A stretch of 64,000 nucleotides of DNA from Puniceicoccaceae bacterium 5H (GTDB taxonomy: Bacteria > Verrucomicrobiota > Verrucomicrobiia > Opitutales > Oceanipulchritudinaceae): the NCBI GenBank assembly GCA_009772895.1, contig WOUP01000002.1, positions 62,001-126,000 of the forward strand, written 5' to 3'. The translations under genes and the position numbers were made by a program. Below, in pieces: positions 52,930 through 62,432 of the stretch (within the stretch, counting starts at the first letter, position 1; every line of letters begins with the position of its first letter). The notes under the pieces were generated by a model, which saw only the letters and a program-made list of their open reading frames with translations, had not been told where the DNA came from and ran no database searches.

Positions 52930-53683
52930 CGCCCGCCTGGATCACGGCGCCGTGGCAGGCGACGCGGTCCACGATGTTGGCCGCCGTGCTGGGCGTCTCC
53001 GTGGTAAAGCACCAGGGCGCATGGTGGCGCAGTAGCTGGATGGCTTCAGGCAGGTCTTCCGTCCACGTCTCGGTCCGCTCTTCCGGCGGCCGCATTAGGC
53101 CCTTGTCTGCCGGAAAGCCGTCGATCTCTTCACTCAAGTCGATCGGCAAATGCTCCGCACCGGCCGCCAGCAGGTCGCGTGCGGGGGAGGGGAAGGCGTG
53201 GGAGGTGCGGCGCGGGTCGTCCTTGGGCAGGCGCTCAGGCGCGAGTTCGTAGAGGTAAAAGCCAGTGGCCTCGAAATCTTCGTGCAGGCAGATGGCGAGG
53301 TCGAACTGGCGATCCTTCAGCCACGCCTGGTGGGCCACGGCCTCGGGCGTGCTGGGGGTGGGGCCGTAGCTGCGGTTGACGTCCTGGCCCTTGTCGTTTT
53401 CGCGCGTCTTCGCCTCGAGTCCGAGCGGGTTGACGAGGGGGACAAGGTAGTAGGCCACGTCGTCGCGAAACGCCTTTTTGCGCAACAGGTCGAGCAAGGC
53501 CATCGGCCCGGCCGGTTCGTCGCCATGCACTCCGGCCGAGAGGTAAACGCTGGCCTTGGCGTCTTCCGGCACGCGGTGGAAGGCCATCAGGCTGTGGTCT
53601 TCACGTTTGCCGTAGTATTCGACTTGAAAACGAGCCCGGCGGGCCGCATCCACCAGGCGGTCACTCAGTTCCTTAACGCGCAT
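52901..53683 (-). CDS. M14-family zinc carboxypeptidase/deacylase-like hydrolase
   Basis: 260 residues from ATG 53683; the frame continues to a TTG at 53719. The zinc-binding HxxE (GVHGDEPAG) and a later metal His (LAICLHEDFE) are present. VNPLGLE and a DVNRSYG segment, with the substrate-binding Asn-Arg pair, lie between them. This matches M14 carboxypeptidases and succinylglutamate desuccinylase/aspartoacylase-like proteins. No signal peptide is evident, so a cytoplasmic peptide or acylated amino acid is the likely substrate. Confidence 0.85.
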   Translation of the reverse strand: MRVKELSDRLVDAARRARFQVEYYGKREDHSLMAFHRVPEDAKASVYLSAGVHGDEPAGPMALLDLLRKKAFRDDVAYYLVPLVNPLGLEAKTRENDKGQDVNRSYGPTPSTPEAVAHQAWLKDRQFDLAICLHEDFEATGFYLYELAPERLPKDDPRRTSHAFPSPARDLLAAGAEHLPIDLSEEIDGFPADKGLMRPPEERTETWTEDLPEAIQLLRHHAPWCFTTETPSTAANIVDRVACHGAVIQAGVNWLLHHVS

Positions 53684-53755
53684 TCCGTCCAATGAAGGCA
53701 GGATCCGGGGCGATGGCAAGTAACAGCGTCTGCTGAGGCGGGATGCCGCAGGTAC

Positions 53756-53787
53756 AAAAAAATCCCCCCGGCCAATGACCGGAGGGA
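53756..53787 (-). terminator. Intrinsic terminator of the amt-PII operon
   Basis: TCCCCCCGG (53763-53771) pairs with CCGGAGGGA (53779-53787) with one mismatch. On the reverse strand the stem is followed by seven T (A tract 53756-53762). It lies 34 bases after the PII stop. Confidence 0.87.
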
Positions 53788-53820
53788 AGCGTGAGTGTGC
53801 TTTGAAAGCGTGGAGCGGAT

Positions 53821-54162
<342 letters not shown>

Positions 54163-54227
54163 TCAGATCCTAGAGTTCGCGTTTATATAGTGTTAGCACG
54201 CGTTGGTTTCAAGCTCGTAAGCGTGGC

Positions 54228-55583
54228 TTAGTGAGCGCCTTGGAAATCGGGGTAGGCTTCCTGGCCGTGTTCGCCCACGTCCAGGCCACCGACTTCCTCT
54301 TCTTCGCTGACCCGCAGACCCATGATGGCCTTGACCGCGATGAAGATGACAAAAGAGGTTACGAAGGCAAGCGCGGCTACCGAGAGGGAACCCACGAGTT
54401 GGGTCACGATCGAATAGTCGCCGCCGATGCCGAAGATGCCGACGGCCCAAGTGCCCCAGAGGCCGCAGATGCCGTGCACGGAGATGGCACCGACCGGGTC
54501 GTCGATCTTGATCTTGTCGAAGAACAGGACGGAGAAGACCACAATCACACCGGCGATGAAGCCGACGATCAGGGCCGACCAGGGACCCATCTGGTCCGCA
54601 CCGGCGGTGATGCCCACCAGGCCGGCGAGGATGCCGTTGAGGGACATCGAGAGGTCAGGCTTTTTCAGCACGATCCAGGACGTGAACATGGAGGCGAGGC
54701 CGCCGCCGCAAGCCGCGATCATCGTGGTGACGAAAACGAGGGAGACGAGGGCCGGATCGGCGCTCAGCACGGAGCCGCCGTTAAACCCGAACCAACCGAG
54801 GATGAGCAGGAAGACGCCGATCGCGACGAGCGGCATGGAGTGGCCGAGCACCGGCTTGATCTTGCCGCCGGGCAGATACTTGCCCTTGCGCGGGCCGAGC
54901 ACGAGCACTGCGGCGAGCGCGGCGAAGCCACCGAAGGCGTGCACCAGCGTCGAACCGGCAAAGTCGTAGAAGCCCATAGCATCGAGCCAGCCGCCGCCCC
55001 ACTTCCAATAGCCGGAAATCGGGTAGATAAAGGTCACGAGCAGGGTCGCGCCCACCATGAAGCTGCCGAGCTTGATGCGTTCGGCTACAGCACCGGAAAC
55101 GATCGTCGCGGCAGTCGCGGCGAACATGGCCTGGAAAATGAAGTCCGCCCAGTAGGTGTAGTCAGCGTATGAACTGGTCATCAGATCATCGCCGCCCGCA
55201 TTGAGCGCGTTGGAGATCGGGGCGCCCATGGCGAAGAAGCCATTGCCGTCACCCGGATACATCGAGTTGAACCCCCAAGCCGCATAGACGACGATGCCCA
55301 TGCAGATGATAAAGGTGTTCTTGAACAGGATGTTGACCGTGTTTTTGCTCTGGCCGAGGCCGGATTCCACGGTCGCGAAGCCCAAGTGCATGATAAACAC
55401 GAGCGCGGCCGCGATCAGGATCCATAGATTGTCAGTTCGAAACGCGGCGTCACTGGCGGCAGTGGCGACGGAATCGAGGGTAGCCCCGGCGTCTTGGGCC
55501 GAGAGAGTGCTGGACAGGGCTCCTGAAGCCATCAGGAGGGGAAGCATCCACCAGACTCGAGGGTGTTTGAGGTGCTGCATCAT
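54228..55583 (-). CDS. amt: Ammonium transporter Amt
   Basis: 451 residues with a signal peptide (cleaved near LSAQD) and eleven hydrophobic helices. Conserved family features are FATVESGLG, DFAGSTLVHAFGG with the first pore His, VHGICGLWGT with the second, and a C-terminal cytoplasmic region reaching GLRVSEEEE. It imports ammonium/ammonia across the inner membrane. The order amt then PII in one operon is functionally standard. A sigma-54-like promoter lies upstream. Confidence 0.96.
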   Translation of the reverse strand: MMQHLKHPRVWWMLPLLMASGALSSTLSAQDAGATLDSVATAASDAAFRTDNLWILIAAALVFIMHLGFATVESGLGQSKNTVNILFKNTFIICMGIVVYAAWGFNSMYPGDGNGFFAMGAPISNALNAGGDDLMTSSYADYTYWADFIFQAMFAATAATIVSGAVAERIKLGSFMVGATLLVTFIYPISGYWKWGGGWLDAMGFYDFAGSTLVHAFGGFAALAAVLVLGPRKGKYLPGGKIKPVLGHSMPLVAIGVFLLILGWFGFNGGSVLSADPALVSLVFVTTMIAACGGGLASMFTSWIVLKKPDLSMSLNGILAGLVGITAGADQMGPWSALIVGFIAGVIVVFSVLFFDKIKIDDPVGAISVHGICGLWGTWAVGIFGIGGDYSIVTQLVGSLSVAALAFVTSFVIFIAVKAIMGLRVSEEEEVGGLDVGEHGQEAYPDFQGAH

Positions 55584-55647
55584 CTTTGTTAGTTAATGGT
55601 GATCAAATGGTTGTAAAACAGACGAGGCGTAGAACTCCTCTATTTGA

Positions 55648-55662
55648 GCACCCGATGTGCCA
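55648..55662 (-). promoter_or_regulatory. Predicted sigma-54 promoter of amt-PII
   Basis: On the reverse strand TGGCAC, 5 bases, then GTGC matches the -24/-12 consensus TGGCAC-N5-TTGC with one mismatch. The GG and GC pairs have the required 12-base spacing. It would start transcription near 55637, about 54 bases before the amt ATG. Nitrogen control of amt by sigma-54 and NtrC is common. No convincing NtrC site was found. Confidence 0.65.
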
Positions 55663-55846
55663 GCGGCCTCTGCCACTGTTCAGTTTTTAGTCGGTAGGTA
55701 TTGTAACTTGTTGATTTTCAGTGCGCCGGTATGAATTTTAAAACGTTCTGTGTGCACCTTGGGGCGTGCGGGCATAAGTGCCCACCCCTGCGCGCTTTAA
55801 CGTTTGAGTGGTAAAAAATATACAGGACCAAAAGTGCGCAGACACG

Positions 55847-55876
55847 AAAAAGGCCTCTCCGCAAGAGGGAGAGGCC
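55847..55876 (-). terminator. Intrinsic terminator of aspS
   Basis: GGCCTCTCC (55852-55860) pairs with GGAGAGGCC (55868-55876). On the reverse strand the stem is followed by TTTTT (A tract 55847-55851). It lies 34 bases after the aspS stop. Confidence 0.88.
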
Positions 55877-55910
55877 CGCTGGTTAAATCTGATCAATTTT
55901 GACCGCTCGC

Positions 55911-57719
55911 CTATTCGGCGTCCGCTTCTTCGTCCAGCTCGACCGTTTCGATGTGGAGGTCGCGCAGCTGGCGCGGCGTAGCGGTGGTCGGCGCATCGGC
56001 CATGAGGTCCTGCCCCTTCTGGGTCTTGGGGAAGGCGATCACTTCGCGGATGGAGGTCGCACCCGTCATGAGCGTGATCATGCGGTCGAAGCCGAAGGCG
56101 ATGCCGCCATGGGGCGGGGCCCCGTAGCGGAACGCGTTGAGCATGTAGCCAAAGCGCTCCTGCACCACGTCCTTCGGGATCTGCAGCACGTCTTCGAAGA
56201 CCTTCTTTTGCAGCTCGGGCTGGTGGATACGGATGGAGCCGCCACCGATTTCCCACCCGTTGAGCACGAGGTCGTAGTGCTGGCCGCGCACGGCCTTGGG
56301 GTCGCTGTCGAGCAGCTCCACGTCTTCCGGCACCGGGGCGGTGAAGGGGTGGTGGGCGGCCACGTAGCGGCCTTGCTCTTCATCGTGGAGCATCAGCGGG
56401 AATTCGATTACCCAGAGGAAGTTGTATTGCGAGGCCGAGAGCTCGAGCTTCTCGCGCTTCACGAGCAGCTTGGCGCACTCGAGGCGCACGCGGCCGAGGA
56501 TGGTGCAGGCGCGTTCCCACTCGGCGGCGGAGAACAGCACGAGGTCGCCCGGCTGAATGTCGAGGCGCTCTTGCAGGGCCGCTTTTTCCTCGTCGCTGAA
56601 GAACTTGACGATCGGGCTCTTCCACTCGCCGCTTTCGTCGATGCGGATGAAGGCGAGGCCCTTGGCGCCGAAGTTCTTGGCGGTGTTTTCGAGGTCGCGG
56701 TGCTCGCCCTGGGTCAAGTCGGCGAGTTCCGGCACCTTCATGGCCTTGATGGCGCCATCGCCGCTGTTGGCGATGGTCTTGAAGACCTTGAACGAGCTGT
56801 TCTTGAAGGCTTCGGTAAAGTCCTCGAAGGTCAGGCCGAAGCGCGTGTCCGGCTTGTCCACCCCGTAGCGGTTCATGGCCTCGAAGTAGGACATGCGCGG
56901 GAACGGCGTCTGCAGGTCCACGCCCAGCACGTCCTTCCAGATGCGCTTCATCAGGCCTTCCATCGTCGCGTACATGTCCTCGCGGTCGATGAACGACATT
57001 TCGATGTCGATCTGGGTAAACTCGGGCTGGCGGTCGGCGCGCAGGTCTTCGTCGCGGAAGCAGCGGGCGAGCTGGTAATAGCGCTCGACGCCGGCCACCA
57101 TCAGCATCTGCTTGTATTGCTGCGGGCTCTGGTTGAGCGCGTAAAACTTGCCGGGGTTCAGGCGGCTGGGCACGAGAAACTCGCGCGCGCCTTCCGGCGT
57201 GCTCTTGAAGAGGCTCGGCGTCTCGATCTCGAGAAATTCCTGGCTGTCGAGGTAGTCGCGCATCGCCTTGGCCGCCTTGCTGCGCACCCGCAGGTTGCGA
57301 TACATGTTGGGGCGGCGCAGGTCGAGGAAGCGGTATTGCAGGCGCAAGTCCTCGTTGACCTTGTTGGCCTTGTCGTCGTCGAGCGGGAAGGGCGGCGTCT
57401 CGGCGACGTTGTGGATCGTCAGCTGCCGGGCGACGACTTCGATTTCACCCGTCGGCAGCTTCGCATTCACCTCGCTCTCGCCACGGGCGCGGACGGTGCC
57501 CGTCACCTCGATCACCGACTCGGGGCGGATGCGGTCCGCCTGTTGGCTGAGCTCAGCATCTTCATTGGTGAAGAGGATCTGCGTGATGCCTTCGCGGTCG
57601 CGAAGGTCGATGAACTGGATGCCGCCGTGGTCGCGACGGACGTCGACCCAGCCAACCAGGGTGACTTCCTGACCGACTTGGTCACGGCGGAGGGCATTGC
57701 AAGTATGCGTGCGCTTCAT
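55911..57719 (-). CDS. aspS: Aspartyl-tRNA synthetase
   Basis: 602-residue class II synthetase from ATG 57719 (MKRTHTCNALR); the frame extends to 57806 without family similarity. An OB-fold anticodon-binding domain (VTLVGWVDVRRDHGG) is followed by class II motif 1, motif 2 FRDEDLRADRQPEFTQIDIEMSF, the bacterial GAD insertion around residues 290-410, and motif 3 GIAFGFDRMITLM. Length and insertion are those of bacterial-type AspRS. Some such enzymes also charge tRNA-Asn; the sequence does not decide this here. Confidence 0.96.
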   Translation of the reverse strand: MKRTHTCNALRRDQVGQEVTLVGWVDVRRDHGGIQFIDLRDREGITQILFTNEDAELSQQADRIRPESVIEVTGTVRARGESEVNAKLPTGEIEVVARQLTIHNVAETPPFPLDDDKANKVNEDLRLQYRFLDLRRPNMYRNLRVRSKAAKAMRDYLDSQEFLEIETPSLFKSTPEGAREFLVPSRLNPGKFYALNQSPQQYKQMLMVAGVERYYQLARCFRDEDLRADRQPEFTQIDIEMSFIDREDMYATMEGLMKRIWKDVLGVDLQTPFPRMSYFEAMNRYGVDKPDTRFGLTFEDFTEAFKNSSFKVFKTIANSGDGAIKAMKVPELADLTQGEHRDLENTAKNFGAKGLAFIRIDESGEWKSPIVKFFSDEEKAALQERLDIQPGDLVLFSAAEWERACTILGRVRLECAKLLVKREKLELSASQYNFLWVIEFPLMLHDEEQGRYVAAHHPFTAPVPEDVELLDSDPKAVRGQHYDLVLNGWEIGGGSIRIHQPELQKKVFEDVLQIPKDVVQERFGYMLNAFRYGAPPHGGIAFGFDRMITLMTGATSIREVIAFPKTQKGQDLMADAPTTATPRQLRDLHIETVELDEEADAE

Positions 57720-57835
57720 TGGGCAGTAAGCTGCGGTTGCAGGCAAAGTCCGTGACCTTGCGGCATGTCTGCGCCGGGCGCAAGAAAGGAAAAGCACGCG
57801 GGCCAAAAAGCAGCCGGGCTCGGGTCGTACACAAC

Positions 57836-57865
57836 AAACGCCCGCGGTCGAAACCAGGGGCGTTT
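57836..57865 (-). terminator. Stem-loop between the 57981 gene and aspS
   Basis: AAACGCCC (57836-57843) pairs with GGGCGTTT (57858-57865) around a 14-base loop. On the reverse strand TTTGTTG follows. It probably ends the 57981-58436 transcript. The rest of the 57720-57980 spacer shows no supported gene; a 63-residue frame there has no convincing start site or family. Confidence 0.5.
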
Positions 57866-57980
57866 TGCTATGAAAACCTCAAACTGCTTGCTCTCTCTAT
57901 CTCTCAACTACCATTAACCAGCTCGGAGCTTGAAGGTTTCACTCAACTGACGGGAAAAGTCGGTTGGGCGAATCCTCACT

Positions 57981-58436
57981 TTAGAGAAAATCTTCATCAT
58001 TTTCATCGTAAGGCTCGTCGGCTTCGTCGGCCTCGGTGACTTCCCGGGCCACGGCGTCACGCAGGGCTTGACGCGGCGCCCAGGACACGACCTCGACTTC
58101 GAGGGTGCGCAGGGCGTCGATCACGGCGGGCAGTTCCTCGTCAAAGGGCGTGATTTGGGCGACCAGCCGCGCGACGCGGATGTAGAGCAAGGGCCAGTTG
58201 ATCGTCCGGGCGTCGGCCAGACTCGCGATCACCGCCAGTTCCTCCAGCATGGCCTGTCGCGCGGGCCCCTCAAAGAGGTCCGTGCGTTTCAGCACGCCAG
58301 TGGCCACGGTTTGCAGCCGGTTCAGGATGGCAGCACGGGCGTCAGTCGACGCGGCCGCACCGTGCCGCGCTTCCGACTCGGGCGAGGGGGAGCGGAAGCG
58401 GGCGTCAAAGTGGCTGCGGAAATCGGAACGTCGCAT
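57981..58436 (-). CDS. Unknown small protein with acidic tail
   Basis: 151 residues. A basic, Ser/Arg-rich start of about 30 residues is followed by an amphipathic helical core (about 35-125) and a strongly acidic C terminus rich in Glu and Asp. There is no signal peptide, membrane helix or Cys motif. The core could be a protein-binding helical bundle. No family was recognised. It stands alone between aspS and gltX in the same direction. Confidence 0.65.
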   Translation of the reverse strand: MRRSDFRSHFDARFRSPSPESEARHGAAASTDARAAILNRLQTVATGVLKRTDLFEGPARQAMLEELAVIASLADARTINWPLLYIRVARLVAQITPFDEELPAVIDALRTLEVEVVSWAPRQALRDAVAREVTEADEADEPYDENDEDFL

Positions 58437-58629
58437 AATGGCCTTTATAATGCATAAGGTGTGCCATCTGGATGTTCTGCAAGTTGCTGATTAGCAGTGA
58501 ACGGTGTATTTATAAGTCGCGCCCGGTGAGACACCTTGGGCCATAGCGACTCACACCGCTTGTCACAGTGCGAAGGCACACCTGGCGGGTGGCGTCATCG
58601 TTTCTTCGTTCCTGGGTTCCGTCGTCAAA

Positions 58630-58646
58630 GCGGAGCCAGGCTCCGC
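58630..58646 (-). terminator. Candidate terminator of gltX
   Basis: GCGGAG (58630-58635) and CTCCGC (58641-58646) form a stem around CCAGG, 36 bases after the gltX stop. On the reverse strand only TTT follows, so termination strength is uncertain. The remaining spacer 58437-58629 shows nothing else I can support. Confidence 0.45.
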
Positions 58647-58681
58647 ACTCAAAAGGTTGCGGCCGTCTGCGCGGCGAGCGC

Positions 58682-60073
58682 TTAGCCCTCCAGCTGGTCG
58701 TGGAAGCGCTGGACGCGGGCGAGCACGCGTTCGCGGCCCAGCACGGTCAACATGGGGACGAAGTCGGGGCCGCTGGTCGTGCCGCTGACCGCAAAGCGGG
58801 TGATGGGCCACCACTGGAACGGCTTTTCCTGCCCGTGGGCCTGTGCGAGGTCCATAAACGCCTGGTTGATGGCCTCGTCTTCCCATTGCTCGTCGGAGAG
58901 CTGGGAGAGGGCGGCGTGGACTTCGGCCAGACGCTGCTTGGGCGCGCCCTTTTTCAGGAGCTTGGCCTTGGCCTTTTCGTCTTTCGGGTAGTCCTCGCTG
59001 AAGAAATAGCGGGTGAACGAGGGCAGGTTCTGGAGCGCATCCACCTTTTCCTGGCAGAGGGCCAGCACGCGCTGCAGGTAATCCTCGTCCGCATCCTCGG
59101 CGATGAGGCCGGCTTCCGTCAGCACCGGGCGAGCGTGCCAGGCGTAGGTCTCCACCGGCAGCTCCTTCAGGTATTCCTGGTTGAGGTGCGCCATTTTCTT
59201 TTCGTCAAAGCGGGCGGCGCCCTTCTGGATATCCTTCAGCTCGAATTTCTCAATGATCTCACCGATGTCCATCTTTTCGCGGTCGTCCTTGGGCGACCAG
59301 CCGAGCAGGGCCAGGTAGTTGCGTACGGCGGCGGGCAGGAAGTGGCGCTCCTGGTATTCCTCGATCAAGGCCCCCCGGTCGCGCTTGCTCATCTTGCCTT
59401 TGCCATCCTGCGGATCCTTCAGGATCAGGGGCAGGTGGGCGTATTGTGGCACGGGCGCGCCAAAGGCGTGAAAGAGTTCGACGTGCTTGCTCGTGTTGGA
59501 AAGGTGGTCCTCACCGCGCACGACGTGGGTGATCTTCATCTCGATGTCGTCCACCACATTGACGAAGTGGAAGGTGGGGCTGCCGTCGGCGCGGCAGATG
59601 ACGAAGTCCCGGCTCTCGGCGCGAACGACCTTGCCGCGGATGGCGTCGTCGATCTCGACCGGGGCGGCCTTTACCTTTTCGACCTCGGCCTTCAGGTATT
59701 CATCGTATTCCGTGTAGCGCTCGCCTTCGAGGCGGAAGTAGAGCGCGCCGTCCTTCAGATAGGTGCGGCCGGCCTCCTTCAGCTTGTCCAGGTAGCGCTG
59801 ATAGATCTCACCGCGTTCGCTCTGAAAGTAGGGGCCGTAATCGCCGCCGATTTCGGGGCCTTCGTCCCAATCCATGCCCAGCCAGCGCATGCTGTTGTAA
59901 ATGATCTGCAGGAATTCGGGGCGATTGCGCTCCTGGTCTGTATCCTCGATCCGCAGCACGAAGGTGCCCCCGGTGTGGCGGGCATACAGCCAGTTAAACA
60001 AAGCCGTGCGGGCGCTGCCAATATGGAAGAAACCCGTCGGGCTGGGCGCAAAACGGACACGCGTCTCAGTCAT
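58682..60073 (-). CDS. gltX: Glutamyl-tRNA synthetase
   Basis: 463-residue class I synthetase from ATG 60073; the frame runs upstream to 60214 without similarity. The N terminus [28 protein letters not shown] holds the HIGH-type motif HIGS at 17-20, [10 protein letters not shown] follows, and the KMSKR loop is [10 protein letters not shown]. The C-terminal helical anticodon-binding domain is present. It makes Glu-tRNA-Glu. A GatCAB-dependent role in making Gln-tRNA cannot be judged from the window. Confidence 0.95.
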   Translation of the reverse strand: MTETRVRFAPSPTGFFHIGSARTALFNWLYARHTGGTFVLRIEDTDQERNRPEFLQIIYNSMRWLGMDWDEGPEIGGDYGPYFQSERGEIYQRYLDKLKEAGRTYLKDGALYFRLEGERYTEYDEYLKAEVEKVKAAPVEIDDAIRGKVVRAESRDFVICRADGSPTFHFVNVVDDIEMKITHVVRGEDHLSNTSKHVELFHAFGAPVPQYAHLPLILKDPQDGKGKMSKRDRGALIEEYQERHFLPAAVRNYLALLGWSPKDDREKMDIGEIIEKFELKDIQKGAARFDEKKMAHLNQEYLKELPVETYAWHARPVLTEAGLIAEDADEDYLQRVLALCQEKVDALQNLPSFTRYFFSEDYPKDEKAKAKLLKKGAPKQRLAEVHAALSQLSDEQWEDEAINQAFMDLAQAHGQEKPFQWWPITRFAVSGTTSGPDFVPMLTVLGRERVLARVQRFHDQLEG

Positions 60074-60131
60074 GCCCGCAAAGCAAGAGGCCACACCCGC
60101 CGCAGGCAAGCACATTAGGCGGGCATCCGCG

Positions 60132-62429
60132 CTACGACTGTTTCTTTTTCTCCTGCTTTGCGGTCTTCTTTGCCGGCTCGGCCTCCTCCTGCGCATCCGC
60201 CTGATCGTCGTCATCCGCCTGCATTTGCGCCTCGGAAATCTCGAAGCGCACGGGTTGGACGGTCACCTGGTTGGCCTCGTCGCGAATTTCGACGCGGGCG
60301 TGATAGGTGCCGACCGGGAAATCGGTGAAATTGAGCGTCAACCGTTCATGCACGCTGTCGAAGGTCCCGTCGTCGGGCTGCAGCGGTTGGTAAGGCGAGC
60401 CGTCGAGGCTGTAGAAGGCGTTGGCGATCGGGCTCCAGTTATCCGTGGCCTCGATCACGATCGTGGCGTTGCCGCCCGACAGCTTGCGGTCGATCTCTTC
60501 CAGCGTGGGGGCTTCATTATCGATCAGGAACAAGTCGCTGCGGGCTTCGGCGCGCAGGTAGGGATCGGCGTCTTCGCCGTCGTGATAGCCGTCGTAGCTC
60601 TCGACCTTGATCTGGTAGTAGCCCGACTCGAGGCCTTGCACCGGGAAGGTCCAATAGGGGTCGGGCAGGCCTTGCGCGAGCGGCATCCATTCGTCTTCAC
60701 CCGTGCGCTGGAGGGAGACGTCGTGCAGCAGGGGGTCGCCGTTGGGATCGTAGGCTTTCCAGATGACCGAGAACCAGCCTTGGGCGTCCACGCGGTTGAC
60801 CTTGTAGCGCGTTTTCGGCTCACCTTCGACAAAGCTCTGCAGGCCGCGCGCGGTGAAGAGCGTATCCAGGTCGGTATTGGTGGCGGCGCGGTTCACGTTT
60901 TCCTGCACTTCGATGGGGAAGGGCAGCACTTGCACGCTGTGCAGGCTGGGGTTGACGTTCTCCAGCGCGTAAAAGGCACGCACGCGGTAGATGGCACCCT
61001 TGGCCTTGCCGTCGTCGACCGTCAGGCGGTATTGCATGAAGCGCGAGACGAGGGCGTGCGGGAGTTGCGCGACGAGCTTTGTGGGCGTCGAGCTCTCGTC
61101 GTCGAGCACCGCCCAATCGCTCCAGGTGGAGTCCGGCTTGCGCGTCTCGCCGGCGCGGACTTCCAGTTTGATCGGCAGGGTGTTGCTGCGCACGACTTCG
61201 ACCCGCGACCAACTGGCGATCTGGTCGGCATCCCAGACAGTGGAGGTCATCTGGGCCGGCGCATCGCTTTCGCCGCCGACCTTCCAGACGCCGGCAGGCC
61301 GGCTGGTGAAAACGTAATTTTCGCTCGGCTTTTCACCGGGCAGGATGGCGGAAATCTCGGCAGCGCCGGGCACCTGGTGCAAGAGCGCCCAGTCATTGGC
61401 TTCCTGAAACGCGACCAGTTTGGCGCCATCGCTCAGGCCCAGCAGCACGAGGTGGGGGTCGACGACCGACATCGCGTAGATACCGGAGCTGCTGCTGCGC
61501 CAGATGGGGCGCGCGTAGCCACTGGGCGTCAGGCGGTAGAGCTCACTCGAGCCGCTGTTGCCGCTGCCGAGGCTGTCGTCCGCCGTCACGACAAAGGGCG
61601 GCAGGCTGTTCGGGTCGGCGGTGGTGGCTTCCTCCGTGCTTGAGCTCTTCTTGCTGGCGCTGCGATAGGTGGTGAAGAGGCCGCCGCCGTCGCTGAAGGC
61701 GGCCACGTGGTTGACCTCCGCCGCATCGGAGGCATACAGGGCGTAGCCGTCGGCGGGCCCCTGTAAGTAATAGACAACGCCGTCGGGGCTGCTGCCGAGC
61801 CAGAAGGCTCCGCTGTCGTCGCGCGAAATGGAGGTGAAATTGGCTTCCGGGTCGTCGAGATGCCCCCAACTCTCGGGCGTGTCGCCAGCCTGGGCGTCGG
61901 AAGGCAGGTGCATGAGGCTGGCCGGGGTGCCGGTGGCAATCCAGAGCCCCTCGTCGTCCCAGCGCAAGTCCCAGACGTAGGCGGCGGGCACCTGCGTCCA
62001 CAGCTCGGCCCGATCGCCGCCCGGCGGCAGGCGATAGATGCTGCCGCTGGGGTTCACGCCGATGAAAAGCCCGCCCTCGTCGTCGAGCGCCAGCGCACGC
62101 ACGAGCGGGTCCGGAGCCTTGAAGACCTGCTCCTTTTTGCCATCGGGCTGCACGCGGTAGACCTCACCACTGTCGCCCACCGCGACGTAAAAGGTGCCGT
62201 CGGGTGCGCGCACGGCGTCCCAAACTCGTCCACCGGGCAGCTCCGCGACGCGGGTCAGGGCCGGGGATGTTTCCAGCGTGCCGTGATTGCTGAGCGCAAA
62301 ATTCTTCAGCTCGTTCTGGTAAAAGGCGGCGTAGCCCTGGTCGACGATGCTGTTGGTGACTGCCTGGGCAGGGGAAACGAGGGCCCAGCTGCCGACGAGG
62401 CAGCCGAAAAACAAGGAGCGAACAGACAT
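60132..62429 (-). CDS. Secreted beta-propeller protein with Ig-like C-terminal region
   Basis: 765 residues with a signal peptide (ends SPAQA). Residues about 60-400 contain repeated blade-like units of the pattern [25 protein letters not shown] and [12 protein letters not shown], as in NHL/SMP-30-like propellers. Residues about 420-720 look like beta-sandwich domains, with [19 protein letters not shown] near the end. The tail is acidic then Lys-rich. It starts 3 bases after the S55 gene stop, so the two are one operon and may work together in the envelope. Function unknown. Confidence 0.78.
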   Translation of the reverse strand: MSVRSLFFGCLVGSWALVSPAQAVTNSIVDQGYAAFYQNELKNFALSNHGTLETSPALTRVAELPGGRVWDAVRAPDGTFYVAVGDSGEVYRVQPDGKKEQVFKAPDPLVRALALDDEGGLFIGVNPSGSIYRLPPGGDRAELWTQVPAAYVWDLRWDDEGLWIATGTPASLMHLPSDAQAGDTPESWGHLDDPEANFTSISRDDSGAFWLGSSPDGVVYYLQGPADGYALYASDAAEVNHVAAFSDGGGLFTTYRSASKKSSSTEEATTADPNSLPPFVVTADDSLGSGNSGSSELYRLTPSGYARPIWRSSSSGIYAMSVVDPHLVLLGLSDGAKLVAFQEANDWALLHQVPGAAEISAILPGEKPSENYVFTSRPAGVWKVGGESDAPAQMTSTVWDADQIASWSRVEVVRSNTLPIKLEVRAGETRKPDSTWSDWAVLDDESSTPTKLVAQLPHALVSRFMQYRLTVDDGKAKGAIYRVRAFYALENVNPSLHSVQVLPFPIEVQENVNRAATNTDLDTLFTARGLQSFVEGEPKTRYKVNRVDAQGWFSVIWKAYDPNGDPLLHDVSLQRTGEDEWMPLAQGLPDPYWTFPVQGLESGYYQIKVESYDGYHDGEDADPYLRAEARSDLFLIDNEAPTLEEIDRKLSGGNATIVIEATDNWSPIANAFYSLDGSPYQPLQPDDGTFDSVHERLTLNFTDFPVGTYHARVEIRDEANQVTVQPVRFEISEAQMQADDDDQADAQEEAEPAKKTAKQEKKKQS

Positions 62430-62432
62430 GCT

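Noticed and set aside
55752-55772. GCAC-N8-GTGC as an NtrC site upstream of amt
   Set aside because: The half-site spacing is one base short of the usual arrangement and flanking bases do not match, so it is not strong enough to list.
57716-57907. A 63-codon reverse frame upstream of aspS
   Set aside because: It overlaps the aspS start region, has no ribosome-binding site and reads as low-quality composition; a terminator-like hairpin cuts through it.
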